From CBDFNC01 sp965249895 (GTDB lineage Bacteria; Pseudomonadota; Gammaproteobacteria; Enterobacterales; CBDFNC01), in contig CBDFNC010000003.1 in NCBI GenBank assembly GCA_965249895.1, positions 372,001-436,000 on the forward strand: a DNA stretch of 64,000 bases, given 5' to 3'. The notes under the pieces are model-generated. The model worked only from the letters and a program-made list of their open reading frames with translations. It had not been told where the DNA came from and did no database searches. Positions 34,471-43,033 of the stretch are shown one piece after another. Every line of letters starts with the position of its first letter. Position 1 is the stretch's first letter. The translations under genes and the position numbers were made by a program.

Positions 34471-34502
34471 GCCGCCTTGTTATCAGGCCAATATAAGGCG
34501 GC
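34471..34502. terminator. Bidirectional terminator between GST and aldehyde dehydrogenase
   Basis: Arms GCCGCCTT (34471-34478) and AAGGCGGC (34495-34502), preceded on the plus strand by AAAAAAG, so T-rich on the minus-strand side. Confidence 0.75.
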
Positions 34503-34525
34503 TACTCTAGATTTAGAGGTTTAGA

Positions 34526-36037
34526 TTAAAAGAAACCTAACGGGTTAGTATCGTAGCTCACCAGCAGATTCTTGGTTAGCTGGTAGTGATCCAACATCAT
34601 TTTGTGAGTTTCACGGCCAATTCCCGATTTCTTATAGCCGCCAAATGCGGCGTGAGCAGGATAAGCGTGATAACAGTTGGTCCAGACCCGACCTGCTTCT
34701 ACCTCTCTGCCCATGCGGTATGCTCGGTTCATATCTCGTGTCCAGACTCCGGCACCTAAGCCATATTCCGAATCATTGGCGATTTCTAACGCTTCAGCTT
34801 CGTCTTTAAAGGTCGTGACACTCACCACAGGGCCAAAAATCTCTTCCTGAAAGATGCGCATTTTATTGTGGCCTTTCAGCAGTGTGGGCTGAATATAGTA
34901 ACCATTTTTAGGGTCGCTGGCCGCTTCACCACCAATCAGTACCTCGGCGCCTTCATTTTTACCTATTTCCAGATAGCTCATAATACGATCAAATTGTTCA
35001 TTGGAGGCCTGGGCACCTACCATGGTTTCGGTATCTAGCGGATTACCTTGTTTAATTTGTTTAACCCGCTCAATAACCAGAGCGATAAACTCATCATAAA
35101 TAGACTCCTGGATCAGTGCCCGGCTAGGACAAGTACAGACTTCTCCCTGGTTAAAGAATGCCAACGCTAACCCTTCAACACACTTGCTTATGTATTCAGG
35201 CTCTTGCTGCATAATATCTTCGAAGAAGATATTGGGAGACTTACCACCCAGCTCCACAGTGGATGGGATCAGGTTTTCCGCTGCGGCTTTTAATACTAAC
35301 TGGCCAATAGTGGTGGAGCCGGTAAAGGCAATCTTGTTGATACCAGTATGGGTGGCCAGTGCATGACCGGCTTCCTCGCCCACACCGTTGACTATGTTGA
35401 TCACCCCGGCTGGAACCAGATCTTCAATTAGCTCCATCAGCACCAAAATAGAAACGGGAGTTTGCTCGGCTGGTTTTAAGACCACGGAGCAACCAGCGGC
35501 TAATGCCGGAGCCAGTTTCCATGCGGCCATCAGGATAGGAAAGTTCCAGGGGATGATCTGACCAACGACACCGATAGGTTCATGAAAGTGGTAAGACGCT
35601 GTATTGCCGTCAAGCTCTGCAGCTGTTCCCTCTTGAGAGCGGATACAACCCGCGAAATAGCGAAAGTGGTCAACGGTTAACGGAATATCGGCGTTGATGG
35701 TTTCGCGAATTCCTTTACCGTTATCCCAGGTTTCCGCCACGGCCAGCAGCTCCAGGTTTTGTTCAATTCTGTCGGCTATTTTAAGCAGTATATTGGAGCG
35801 ATCTGTTACTGATGTTTTGCGCCAGCTTTTTTGTGCGTGCTGAGCTGCTGCTACCGCTTTGTCGATATCACTCACATCGGAGCGAGGCACCTGACAAAAA
35901 ACATCACCATTAACAGGAGAGCTGTTGTCCATATACTGGCCGTTTAGCGGAGCGCACCACTCCCCAGCAATATAGTTTTCGTAGCGTTCTTTAAACGTGA
36001 GTAGAGAGTCTTTTTGGCCAGGCTGACTGTAAATCAT
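34526..36037 (-). CDS. NAD-dependent aldehyde dehydrogenase (ExaC/AldB type)
   Basis: About 503 residues, cytoplasmic aldehyde oxidation to carboxylate, probably acetaldehyde or another short aldehyde. The catalytic Cys is in FFNQGEVCTCPSRALIQ, the general base in STVELGGKSPNIFFED, and cofactor binding in GVVGQIIPWNFPILMAAWKL and FTGSTTIGQ. The C-terminus KSGIGRETHKMMLDHYQ is of the AldB/ExaC group. The ATG at 36037 (MIYSQPGQKD) with AAGGATT upstream is preferred over the longer frame to 36076. It is driven by a sigma-54 promoter and faces its likely activator gene. Confidence 0.95.
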   Translation of the reverse strand: MIYSQPGQKDSLLTFKERYENYIAGEWCAPLNGQYMDNSSPVNGDVFCQVPRSDVSDIDKAVAAAQHAQKSWRKTSVTDRSNILLKIADRIEQNLELLAVAETWDNGKGIRETINADIPLTVDHFRYFAGCIRSQEGTAAELDGNTASYHFHEPIGVVGQIIPWNFPILMAAWKLAPALAAGCSVVLKPAEQTPVSILVLMELIEDLVPAGVINIVNGVGEEAGHALATHTGINKIAFTGSTTIGQLVLKAAAENLIPSTVELGGKSPNIFFEDIMQQEPEYISKCVEGLALAFFNQGEVCTCPSRALIQESIYDEFIALVIERVKQIKQGNPLDTETMVGAQASNEQFDRIMSYLEIGKNEGAEVLIGGEAASDPKNGYYIQPTLLKGHNKMRIFQEEIFGPVVSVTTFKDEAEALEIANDSEYGLGAGVWTRDMNRAYRMGREVEAGRVWTNCYHAYPAHAAFGGYKKSGIGRETHKMMLDHYQLTKNLLVSYDTNPLGFF

Positions 36038-36116
36038 GTTATTAATCCTTGTTTTTATATTTATGTTATTTAACACTCGGTAAACGCCTTGTTTACCATT
36101 GAGTTACTTGGAGCAG

Positions 36117-36132
36117 TGCAAGGGGTAGGCCA
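36117..36132 (-). promoter_or_regulatory. Sigma-54 (RpoN) promoter of the aldehyde dehydrogenase
   Basis: The minus strand reads TGGCCTACCCCTTGCA, keeping TGGC at -24 and TTGCA at -12 with exact spacing against TGGCAC-n5-TTGCA. It lies about 80 bp before the ATG, next to a gene for a sigma-54 activator. Confidence 0.85.
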
Positions 36133-36231
36133 GCTTGTAAGAATTATGTTGCTTGTAAAAATAACATGTTGAATATGAATGGTTTTCTCATGTGTTTTGT
36201 TTAAGGTCGAGCTATGTGATAATGGAATTGT

Positions 36232-36250
36232 CTGTTTCATCAATGAACAG
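36232..36250. promoter_or_regulatory. Candidate activator-binding dyad
   Basis: CTGTTTCAT and ATGAACAG form a near-perfect dyad 100 bp upstream of the sigma-54 promoter, the usual distance for an enhancer site, and 34 bp before the activator gene start, where autoregulation is possible. A second half-like ATTGAACAGG follows. Confidence 0.5.
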
Positions 36251-36283
36251 GTAATGTGACAAAATTGAACAGGAGCAGGAGCA

Positions 36284-38104
36284 ATGCACACTGCGGATAA
36301 TGCCAGCTATCAACCTCTGTTATTTCAGCATCTGGATGCTCAAATAAAGCGCTCCTGGGTACGGTCCAAGCAGGCCGGTATCGAACAAGATAAAGAGCCA
36401 GAAGTAGCGCGACTCAGTGCCCGGAGTTTAAAGCGGCAAAGAGACAAACATGCCTGCGACCTGATGATGAACAGTTTTAATCTGGTGCCAGTGTTTGAAC
36501 ATGTTATTAAGGGTTCTGGCAACCGGGTCATGCTAAGTGACAATCAAGGGGTGATCCTGGATGCCTGGGGCAGTGATGAATTTTTACCGCTGGCCAACCG
36601 TGTGGCACTCCAACCCGGTGTCAAATGGAGTGAAGCGGACCGGGGTACAAACGCCATAGGCACGGCATTGGCGGAGTCCGCACCAAGTATGGTGCTGGGT
36701 GATTCTCATTATCTGCAATCTATTCGAAATGTCAGTTGTGTCGCCAGCCCAATTCTGGACGGATTGGGCCAGGTAATAGGTGTTATCGATGTGTCTGGTG
36801 ATTCCCGCCAGTTTAATATGCAAAATGTCAATCTAGCTGAAATGATGGCTATCAGGTTGGAAAGTCAGCTGTTATTGGCCAAGTATAAGCACTGTGATGG
36901 ATTAAAAATATCTAGCCTGCCTGGCCGTGAAAAGAGTCTGCAATATGGTTTATTATTCTTCGACCATGATCTCCTGGTAGCGAGCAACCGAGTAGCTTCG
37001 ACTCTGCTTGGTTTAAACCTGTCGACCAATCGCTATTCCCTTGAGCAGCTATTCCCACAGCAGTCTCTGTTAAAGGTGTCACCCGGGAGAGAGCTGTTAC
37101 TACACAGTGGTGGTGGCGACTTTATCTATGCCTGTTTTAGCAAAGGTTTAACACGACTAAGCAAGAAAATACAACCAGCTAAGGTAAAACAGGACAATCG
37201 GATAAACCGGGCTCATAAACTTGGCTTAATCGCCATCAACAAGTCTATTTCCTTGTTAATCAGTGGGGATACAGGCGTCGGCAAAGAATACCTGGTCAAG
37301 CAGTTACATGAAGATAGCAATCGTCACCAAGGACCCCTAATAGCCATTAACTGTGCAGCCTTACCGGACCACCTTATCGAAGCGGAATTGTTCGGGTATG
37401 TCGATGGTGCATTTACAGGCGCCAGTAGCAAAGGCAGCAAGGGAAAAATCCGTGGGGCCGACGGTGGCATCCTCTTCCTGGATGAAATTGGTGAATTAAG
37501 TGAAGCGACGCAAGTAAAGCTGTTGCGTGTGCTGCAGGATAAAGTCGTTCATCCCTTGGGCTGTAATCAAGCTTACTGTGTTGATTTCAGCCTGGTTGCA
37601 GCGAGCCACAAGGATTTAAAAGAGCAGGTTCAGAGCTGTTTTTTTAGGGAAGATCTCTACTTTCGCTTAAGTGGCGTTGAAGTGAATTTACCGAAACTAT
37701 CGGAGCGCGAAGACTTTGATTTGCTGGTGGCGCAAAAGCTGGAAAAATATGGCTCTGGAAAACAGCTGGATCCCAGTCTTAAAAAGCGCTTAAAGCAATA
37801 TTCCTGGCCAGGCAACATTCGTCAACTGGATAATCTTATACAAGTCGCCTGTGCCTTTAGTGAAGAAGAAAAGATTATTGAGTTTAGTCACTTACCAGAC
37901 AATATGCAGCGTGAGTTATTGTCTCAATCCGCAGCTAAAACAAGCAAAGCTGTGCTAACTGGTGAGCTGGATAAACAGGTGACAGATATAATGCTGGAAA
38001 CCTATCAGAGCTTTGACGGTAATGTTAGTCGCACCGCCAAAGCTCTGGATATTAGTCGCAACACCTTATATCGACGGTTAAGAGCCGCCGGGGTGATTAA
38101 TTAA
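36284..38104 (+). CDS. Sigma-54-dependent activator, AcoR type
   Basis: A 606-residue enhancer-binding protein. Residues 1 to 200 form an AcoR-like sensor with a GAF fold (VMLSDNQGVILDAWGSDEF, WSEADRGTNAIGTALAESAP). The AAA+ domain runs from about 310 to 530, with Walker A SGDTGVGKEYL, the sigma-54 contact loop YVDGAFTGASSKG, Walker B GGILFLDEIGEL and the arginine region FREDLYFRLSGV. A Fis-type helix-turn-helix ends the protein (SRTAKALDISRNTLYRRLRA). It is divergent from the aldehyde dehydrogenase, whose promoter is of the sigma-54 kind, so it most likely switches on that gene in response to a small molecule such as an alcohol or aldehyde. Confidence 0.94.
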   Translation: MHTADNASYQPLLFQHLDAQIKRSWVRSKQAGIEQDKEPEVARLSARSLKRQRDKHACDLMMNSFNLVPVFEHVIKGSGNRVMLSDNQGVILDAWGSDEFLPLANRVALQPGVKWSEADRGTNAIGTALAESAPSMVLGDSHYLQSIRNVSCVASPILDGLGQVIGVIDVSGDSRQFNMQNVNLAEMMAIRLESQLLLAKYKHCDGLKISSLPGREKSLQYGLLFFDHDLLVASNRVASTLLGLNLSTNRYSLEQLFPQQSLLKVSPGRELLLHSGGGDFIYACFSKGLTRLSKKIQPAKVKQDNRINRAHKLGLIAINKSISLLISGDTGVGKEYLVKQLHEDSNRHQGPLIAINCAALPDHLIEAELFGYVDGAFTGASSKGSKGKIRGADGGILFLDEIGELSEATQVKLLRVLQDKVVHPLGCNQAYCVDFSLVAASHKDLKEQVQSCFFREDLYFRLSGVEVNLPKLSEREDFDLLVAQKLEKYGSGKQLDPSLKKRLKQYSWPGNIRQLDNLIQVACAFSEEEKIIEFSHLPDNMQRELLSQSAAKTSKAVLTGELDKQVTDIMLETYQSFDGNVSRTAKALDISRNTLYRRLRAAGVIN

Positions 38105-38127
38105 CTCGGTGCTGCCCTTGCAGGATG

Positions 38128-39096
38128 TTATTCGCGGTTAAGCCACCATTGCTGCGCTAACTCCAGTGCGCCGGCCTGGCTGTCAGCGATGGCCATTTGT
38201 TTTACCATAATGGCCAGGGTGGAGATCACGGCGTGGCTAGCATAGCTGTTTTCTGTTTCCCCGGACCAAACCTTGGCTAAATAAACACCGCTAATCTCGC
38301 CATGTTTACCTGAGGCCCCTTCAAGGTAGGTTGGCCACTCTTCCTGATATACCTGGCCATCTTTCAGACCCGCCAGACGGCACGCGGTTCTCGGGTTGCG
38401 CTCGCTTTCTCCTCCCTCACCTTTAAACGCCAGCATATTTTTATCACCCACCAGAGCCGCCGCTTCCGCGTGAATTTGCTCATAACCCTGGTGGAATATA
38501 CCGTGAATAGAAAAAGGCGCGGCTGCAGGGTTAAGGGCTCTTACTACTGTATTTAACGGCGTTCTTAATCCCACCACTTTACGTAGTGCCAGCAAATCAA
38601 TCAGGGGATCGCAGTAGGAAGATAAGGGAATATAGACAATATTATCTGTGGCCAGAATTTGCCGTGCTTGTTGAGGCGTGTCAGCTTGCTTGATGCCCAG
38701 CTCCGGGCAGGCGGATTCAATTTGATATTTGATGGCGTCTACAGCGGCATGGCCGTGTAACAGCACCTTATAACCCTGCTGCGCCAATAATTTAGCTGCC
38801 AGCAATAAGTACGGAGGTTGACGTCTTTTACCGGCAAAGCAGGGCCAGTCTATGTCAACCTTGAGAGCCTGCCAGTCTGGTGAAATTCGCTCCCTTAGCG
38901 CCTGAATATAACCAGCCGCTTCTTCGGCTGTTTCACATCTGACCCTTTGCAGCATAAGCAAAACAGCCAGTTGTAGTCGCTCCGCTTTGCCGTCCAGATA
39001 CATAGAAAGGGCCTGATAGGCTTCTTCTTGGGTTAAAGGGCGGCGGCCTTTTTCACCGCGGCCAACATGTTTAATCAATTCAGCAAATGACTGCAT
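38128..39096 (-). CDS. ybiB: YbiB (TrpD2) family DNA-binding protein
   Basis: A 322-residue homologue of anthranilate phosphoribosyltransferase without its catalytic role. E. coli YbiB binds DNA and is controlled by LexA. It shows FAELIKHVGRGEKGRRPLTQ, the helical N-terminal domain with LQLAVLLMLQRVRCETAEEA, and the C-terminal block NMLAFKGEGGESERNPRTA. It is transcribed alone, convergent with the sigma-54 activator gene. No clear LexA box was seen by eye in its 235-bp leader. Confidence 0.88.
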   Translation of the reverse strand: MQSFAELIKHVGRGEKGRRPLTQEEAYQALSMYLDGKAERLQLAVLLMLQRVRCETAEEAAGYIQALRERISPDWQALKVDIDWPCFAGKRRQPPYLLLAAKLLAQQGYKVLLHGHAAVDAIKYQIESACPELGIKQADTPQQARQILATDNIVYIPLSSYCDPLIDLLALRKVVGLRTPLNTVVRALNPAAAPFSIHGIFHQGYEQIHAEAAALVGDKNMLAFKGEGGESERNPRTACRLAGLKDGQVYQEEWPTYLEGASGKHGEISGVYLAKVWSGETENSYASHAVISTLAIMVKQMAIADSQAGALELAQQWWLNRE

Positions 39097-39331
39097 TTAT
39101 CTTCCCGATATTTAGTGCCAATGGCTACAGAATACCTGAATTCTGATTTGTTGGGTTGGATGGTTTTACCCATGTTTTAGCGATCTATGGAAGTTCAGAA
39201 AATGGAAGCTATGCTCGCCTGTGGCATATTTAATCATTTTACCGGGGCGGCTATACAGTGAAGTTATCGTTTGAGCAGATATTAATTGACGTTTAGGCTA
39301 GAGCTGCAACAAAGTCAAGAATTAATGTATA

Positions 39332-41401
39332 GTGCTGGGCATATCAAATTTAAGTATCTTTTTAGCTATGACTGTAGTTCGTCCTCCTGTCGCACTTTCA
39401 CCTTTCAGCTTGTTTCACCGCAATATGCTGCATATCTGGCTGGTTTTTAGCATGATTGTGCTGGTGTTTATGCTGGCCCGCAGTGCGCTGTTGCTTAAAT
39501 ATTTTGTGGGTAACGATGAGCTTGTGCCGGCTGCAGAAATAGTTCGAATGTGGTGGGTGGGACTCAAATTCGATATGCGGATTGCCGGTATGGCCCTGGC
39601 GCCGGCAGTCTTACTGAGCCTGTGCACTCTGTTTAGCCGTCGCTGCCAGCGTTTGATTTATCTGTGCTTGCCAGGCTACGGGGTGCTGCTGCTGTTAATC
39701 TGTGGCGGAATGGCCATTGCCAACCAGTTCTATTATCAAACGTACCACAATCACTTCGATGTATTTGTCTTTGCACTGTTTGACGGGGATACAGGTGCGG
39801 TATTGATCAATATGTGGCAGGGGTATCCAATACTGCTGGCGTCGGTTACCTTGCTAGGGGTTACCGGGCTGCTGGCGAAAGGTATGGGTATAGGCCGTCG
39901 CTGGTTGGTCAGGGTCAATTGGCAGCCGGGCCGGGCTGTGGCGTGTGCTTATGTGTTGGTTTCGGTATTGCTGATTGCGTTGGCCGGCCGTGGCTCGGCG
40001 GGTACCTTTCCCTTGCGCCAGCATGATGCTTTGGTATCGCAGAGTAAGCTGTTGAATGCCGCGACCCCTAACTCGATAATTGCCATGAGTTGGGCTGCTA
40101 AAGCCTACAGAAAATCTAAGGTTTTCCCCAAGGTGACGCCGGCCCAGGGGCAGGAGTTACTGGCGGAAGTATTTACTACTGACAGGCCTTCCGGTGCGCC
40201 GTGGACGGCGCTGGTAAGGCAATCCGTCTCTAATCCGTCCATCAAGCAACGTCCGCCACATGTAGTTCTCTCTGTGATGGAAAGCATGAGCAATCGGATG
40301 CTGGATTTCCACAAACCGGGCGAGGTCGATCTGTTGGGCGCGCTGGCCCCTCATCTGGAGCAAGACTTTCTCTACCGGCGGTTTTTCTCTGGCCAGAACG
40401 GCACCATAGCTTCCTTAGCACAGCTGATGGTGCTATCGCCTGAACAAGGGATTTCTCAGAGCACCGCTCAGCGTACGGCATTTAAGCTGGCAATGACGCA
40501 ACCGTATCGTCAAGCCGGTTATAAAACAGTGTTTGTCACTGCCGGCAATGGCGGCTGGCGAAACCTGAAAGCCTTTGCCTTACAGCAAGGGTTTGATGAT
40601 TTCTACGATAAGAATGCTATTAAGGCGGCTTTTCCAGGCGCAGAAGAGCAGCTCTGGGGCGTTACCGATGAGTATGCGTTCCGCTTTGCTGAAACCTTAC
40701 TCAGCGATGCCGATGCCCGCAACCAGCCACTGTTTGTGGTGATCCTCAGTATTACCAATCATCCTCCTTATCAGTTGCCAAAAAACTACCAATTAAAGCC
40801 GTTGAAGGTGCCAGAAGCACTTTATGGCATATTAGCGGAAGATGAAGAGCAGGCAATTTTGTCGACTTACCAATACAGTAATGATCAACTGGGCCAGTTT
40901 ATCTCTCGGGTAAAGCAACAGCCATTGGGCCGGCGAACCATATTGGCGGCAACGGGAGATCATGAAATTCGCGCGCTGAATTACAGCTCAAGATGGATGG
41001 TGTGGGATAAATCTGTGCCCTTCTACCTCCATGTGCCTAAGGCGTATCTGCCAGGGGATGCTGTATACTCCCCGCAACGGTTCGGTTCCCATCGGGATAT
41101 AATGCCGACCCTGTATGCCCTGTCGCTGTCGGCAGCGAAGCACTCTGCATTGGGTAGAAATTTGCTCCAGGCACAAGATGAAGCCGAGCTGAACTTTGCC
41201 TACAACGGTGGTGGAGTGATGGATGAGCGGGGTTATTACGACTTCCATACCGAGATGTTTTACCCTTGGCGGGATGAAGCAAAAATGACGATTGAGTCAG
41301 GCTTGGCGCCGGTAGAGGAAGCGGCGCAGCACTACAAACGTTATAGTGCTTACCACCAGTTATGGTATTGGCAATTGTATGATCAGGTTAACAGCCTTTA
41401 A
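39332..41401 (+). CDS. LTA synthase family sulfatase (phosphoglycerol transferase-like)
   Basis: A 689-residue inner-membrane enzyme. Five membrane helices occupy residues 25 to 240 or so, then a periplasmic alkaline-phosphatase-fold domain. The metal and nucleophile site appears as VLSVMESMSNRM, with later blocks FRRFFSGQNGTIASLAQL, TAGNGGWRNLKAF, ILSITNHPPYQLP and TGDHEIRALN. In Gram-negatives such LtaS-like proteins add phosphoglycerol or phosphoethanolamine to glycans or lipids. The usual nucleophile Thr lies in the FSGQNGTIAS region. A single transcription unit. Confidence 0.9.
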   Translation: MLGISNLSIFLAMTVVRPPVALSPFSLFHRNMLHIWLVFSMIVLVFMLARSALLLKYFVGNDELVPAAEIVRMWWVGLKFDMRIAGMALAPAVLLSLCTLFSRRCQRLIYLCLPGYGVLLLLICGGMAIANQFYYQTYHNHFDVFVFALFDGDTGAVLINMWQGYPILLASVTLLGVTGLLAKGMGIGRRWLVRVNWQPGRAVACAYVLVSVLLIALAGRGSAGTFPLRQHDALVSQSKLLNAATPNSIIAMSWAAKAYRKSKVFPKVTPAQGQELLAEVFTTDRPSGAPWTALVRQSVSNPSIKQRPPHVVLSVMESMSNRMLDFHKPGEVDLLGALAPHLEQDFLYRRFFSGQNGTIASLAQLMVLSPEQGISQSTAQRTAFKLAMTQPYRQAGYKTVFVTAGNGGWRNLKAFALQQGFDDFYDKNAIKAAFPGAEEQLWGVTDEYAFRFAETLLSDADARNQPLFVVILSITNHPPYQLPKNYQLKPLKVPEALYGILAEDEEQAILSTYQYSNDQLGQFISRVKQQPLGRRTILAATGDHEIRALNYSSRWMVWDKSVPFYLHVPKAYLPGDAVYSPQRFGSHRDIMPTLYALSLSAAKHSALGRNLLQAQDEAELNFAYNGGGVMDERGYYDFHTEMFYPWRDEAKMTIESGLAPVEEAAQHYKRYSAYHQLWYWQLYDQVNSL

Positions 41402-41568
41402 TGCGGGGTCGTTGGAAAGCCGCTATTGGCTGTCAATCTGAAATACTATTTAAGCTGCTTTTTCGACAGCGCTGAAGCAGGAAAATGAGCAACCTCTATC
41501 AGAGAGCATGTGATACCTAACCGGGAGGGCTTTAGCTTGAAGTCCAAGGTTGGAAATTTTTGGCTGCC

Positions 41569-42870
41569 TCACTCTGTTAGTTGCTGCTCAATATACTCGA
41601 TGGTTTGCTCGGAATAACTCACCTGATATGAGAACTTACGGCTGTCGTGAGCGGCAATCAGGTTTACCAGTAAAAAATAGGCGGTCAGGTAAAGCGCATA
41701 GGTTGAGAACTTCTGTGCATTATCAACTCGCCATTGTCTGGCTAAATACAGCAGGGGTAAAATGGCAAAAGGAAATATGCTAATCAAGTGCCAATAAGAA
41801 AATATGATAGGCGATAAGACAGAACTTACTATTACTGCGAGCAGGGCGGAAAAGGCATAAAGTTGCATCCAGGCTTCTGATGATACGCTTGTATTGCCTG
41901 GTTTCCTGATAATTTGAGATTTTACCTGATACCAGACCAGTTTATTGGCTTTAAAGGTAACCCAGAGGCTCAGCCCGCCTAAAACTGCCATCAGACCTTG
42001 CCACAGGTATTTAGCCCCGACCTGGATAAACTGAATTGAAGTAAACCATTCGAAATTAGAGCCAAACATTAGCTTACTGGAATAAAGCAGCGAGCCGTAT
42101 TTAAACCAGTACAAGGTAGCTTTAAGTACAGGGTAAACGTGCACGCCGCCCCAACCTATGTAGCGATCGCTTTCCTCTTTGGCTATATCCGGGTTAACCA
42201 GTGCTTCTTGCAAATAAGGCGCAAGGGAAACCAGGATCAGCAGACCCGCGGCAATCAAACCCCACCAGTTTATAACAATAAGTTTTCGATAAAATAAATA
42301 GCTGGAAATCACCGCCAGCAATACCCAGGAATAATGCAGCTGCATCGCCATTCCGATGGAGAGCAGGTGGATAAATGCATAAACCCCGGATTTTCGTTCC
42401 CGCATATTAAACGCAGACCAGAAATGCATGGCGCTGAACAAAAACAAATAGGATGGGTTATATAAAATGTTTTCAAACAGAAACCAGGGATTTAACCAGT
42501 AGAGCAGCAAAAATAGCAACCGAACAGGCCTGTCGAATATCTGCTTTATGACGGAATCCAGCAAAAAGAAGGAAATAACATGCAAAAAGATCAAAAAGAA
42601 CATAGGTGCTTGGGGAGAGTCCCACACCAGCAAGGGTACACCAACGATAAGTGCGGACAAGGAGCCAGGCACATGACCCACGGCGCTGGCGGCATTGCCG
42701 TAACTGAGCCAGGTATCTGTTTGAGCACCCAGATAACCCTTAAACAGCATTTGGGTCTGATCTCCGGTTAGGATTTGGTTCGTGCTGTACAAGATACTTA
42801 GCGCCAGTCCTAGCAAAAAACCGCCATAAAAGAGGTAATGGAAGTACTTGTCCGTGAACCTTGACTTCAT
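41569..42870 (-). CDS. Polytopic membrane protein, GT-C glycosyltransferase-like
   Basis: A 433-residue protein with about ten hydrophobic helices. The first periplasmic loop has NQILTGDQTQMLFKGYLG with an acidic GDQ, a typical spot for the catalytic Asp of GT-C enzymes, and the long loop with NPDIAKEESDRYIGWGG resembles the PMT/ArnT class. It may use a polyprenyl-phosphate sugar. No partner gene is adjacent; the similar system at 51.6 to 57.3 kb is 9 kb away. Family assignment is by general topology only. Confidence 0.6.
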   Translation of the reverse strand: MKSRFTDKYFHYLFYGGFLLGLALSILYSTNQILTGDQTQMLFKGYLGAQTDTWLSYGNAASAVGHVPGSLSALIVGVPLLVWDSPQAPMFFLIFLHVISFFLLDSVIKQIFDRPVRLLFLLLYWLNPWFLFENILYNPSYLFLFSAMHFWSAFNMRERKSGVYAFIHLLSIGMAMQLHYSWVLLAVISSYLFYRKLIVINWWGLIAAGLLILVSLAPYLQEALVNPDIAKEESDRYIGWGGVHVYPVLKATLYWFKYGSLLYSSKLMFGSNFEWFTSIQFIQVGAKYLWQGLMAVLGGLSLWVTFKANKLVWYQVKSQIIRKPGNTSVSSEAWMQLYAFSALLAVIVSSVLSPIIFSYWHLISIFPFAILPLLYLARQWRVDNAQKFSTYALYLTAYFLLVNLIAAHDSRKFSYQVSYSEQTIEYIEQQLTE

Positions 42871-42980
42871 CTTGCTTGTTTCTCTAAATATAAATTGGCT
42901 TCGCGTCTGTTAAGCGAATGGCATTAACCAGGGCAACTTATCACAACAAGGAGGGAGATATTATAAGATATCGACAGGTT

Positions 42981-43000
42981 TATGCCGCGAGCAACGCGGC
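42981..43000. repeat. Short GC-rich inverted repeat
   Basis: GCCGCG-AGCAA-CGCGGC, between the stop of the 563-residue protein gene (43034) and the start of the membrane protein gene. Terminator-like stem without T run. Confidence 0.5.
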
Positions 43001-43033
43001 GTAAGGAGTAAGTGTTAGGGTTTTAGTTTAATG

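Noticed and set aside
36080..36096. Dyad GTAAAC-n5-GTTTAC as activator site for the aldehyde dehydrogenase
   Set aside because: It lies downstream of the sigma-54 promoter in the leader; an enhancer is expected upstream. It might be a repressor site but nothing supports this.
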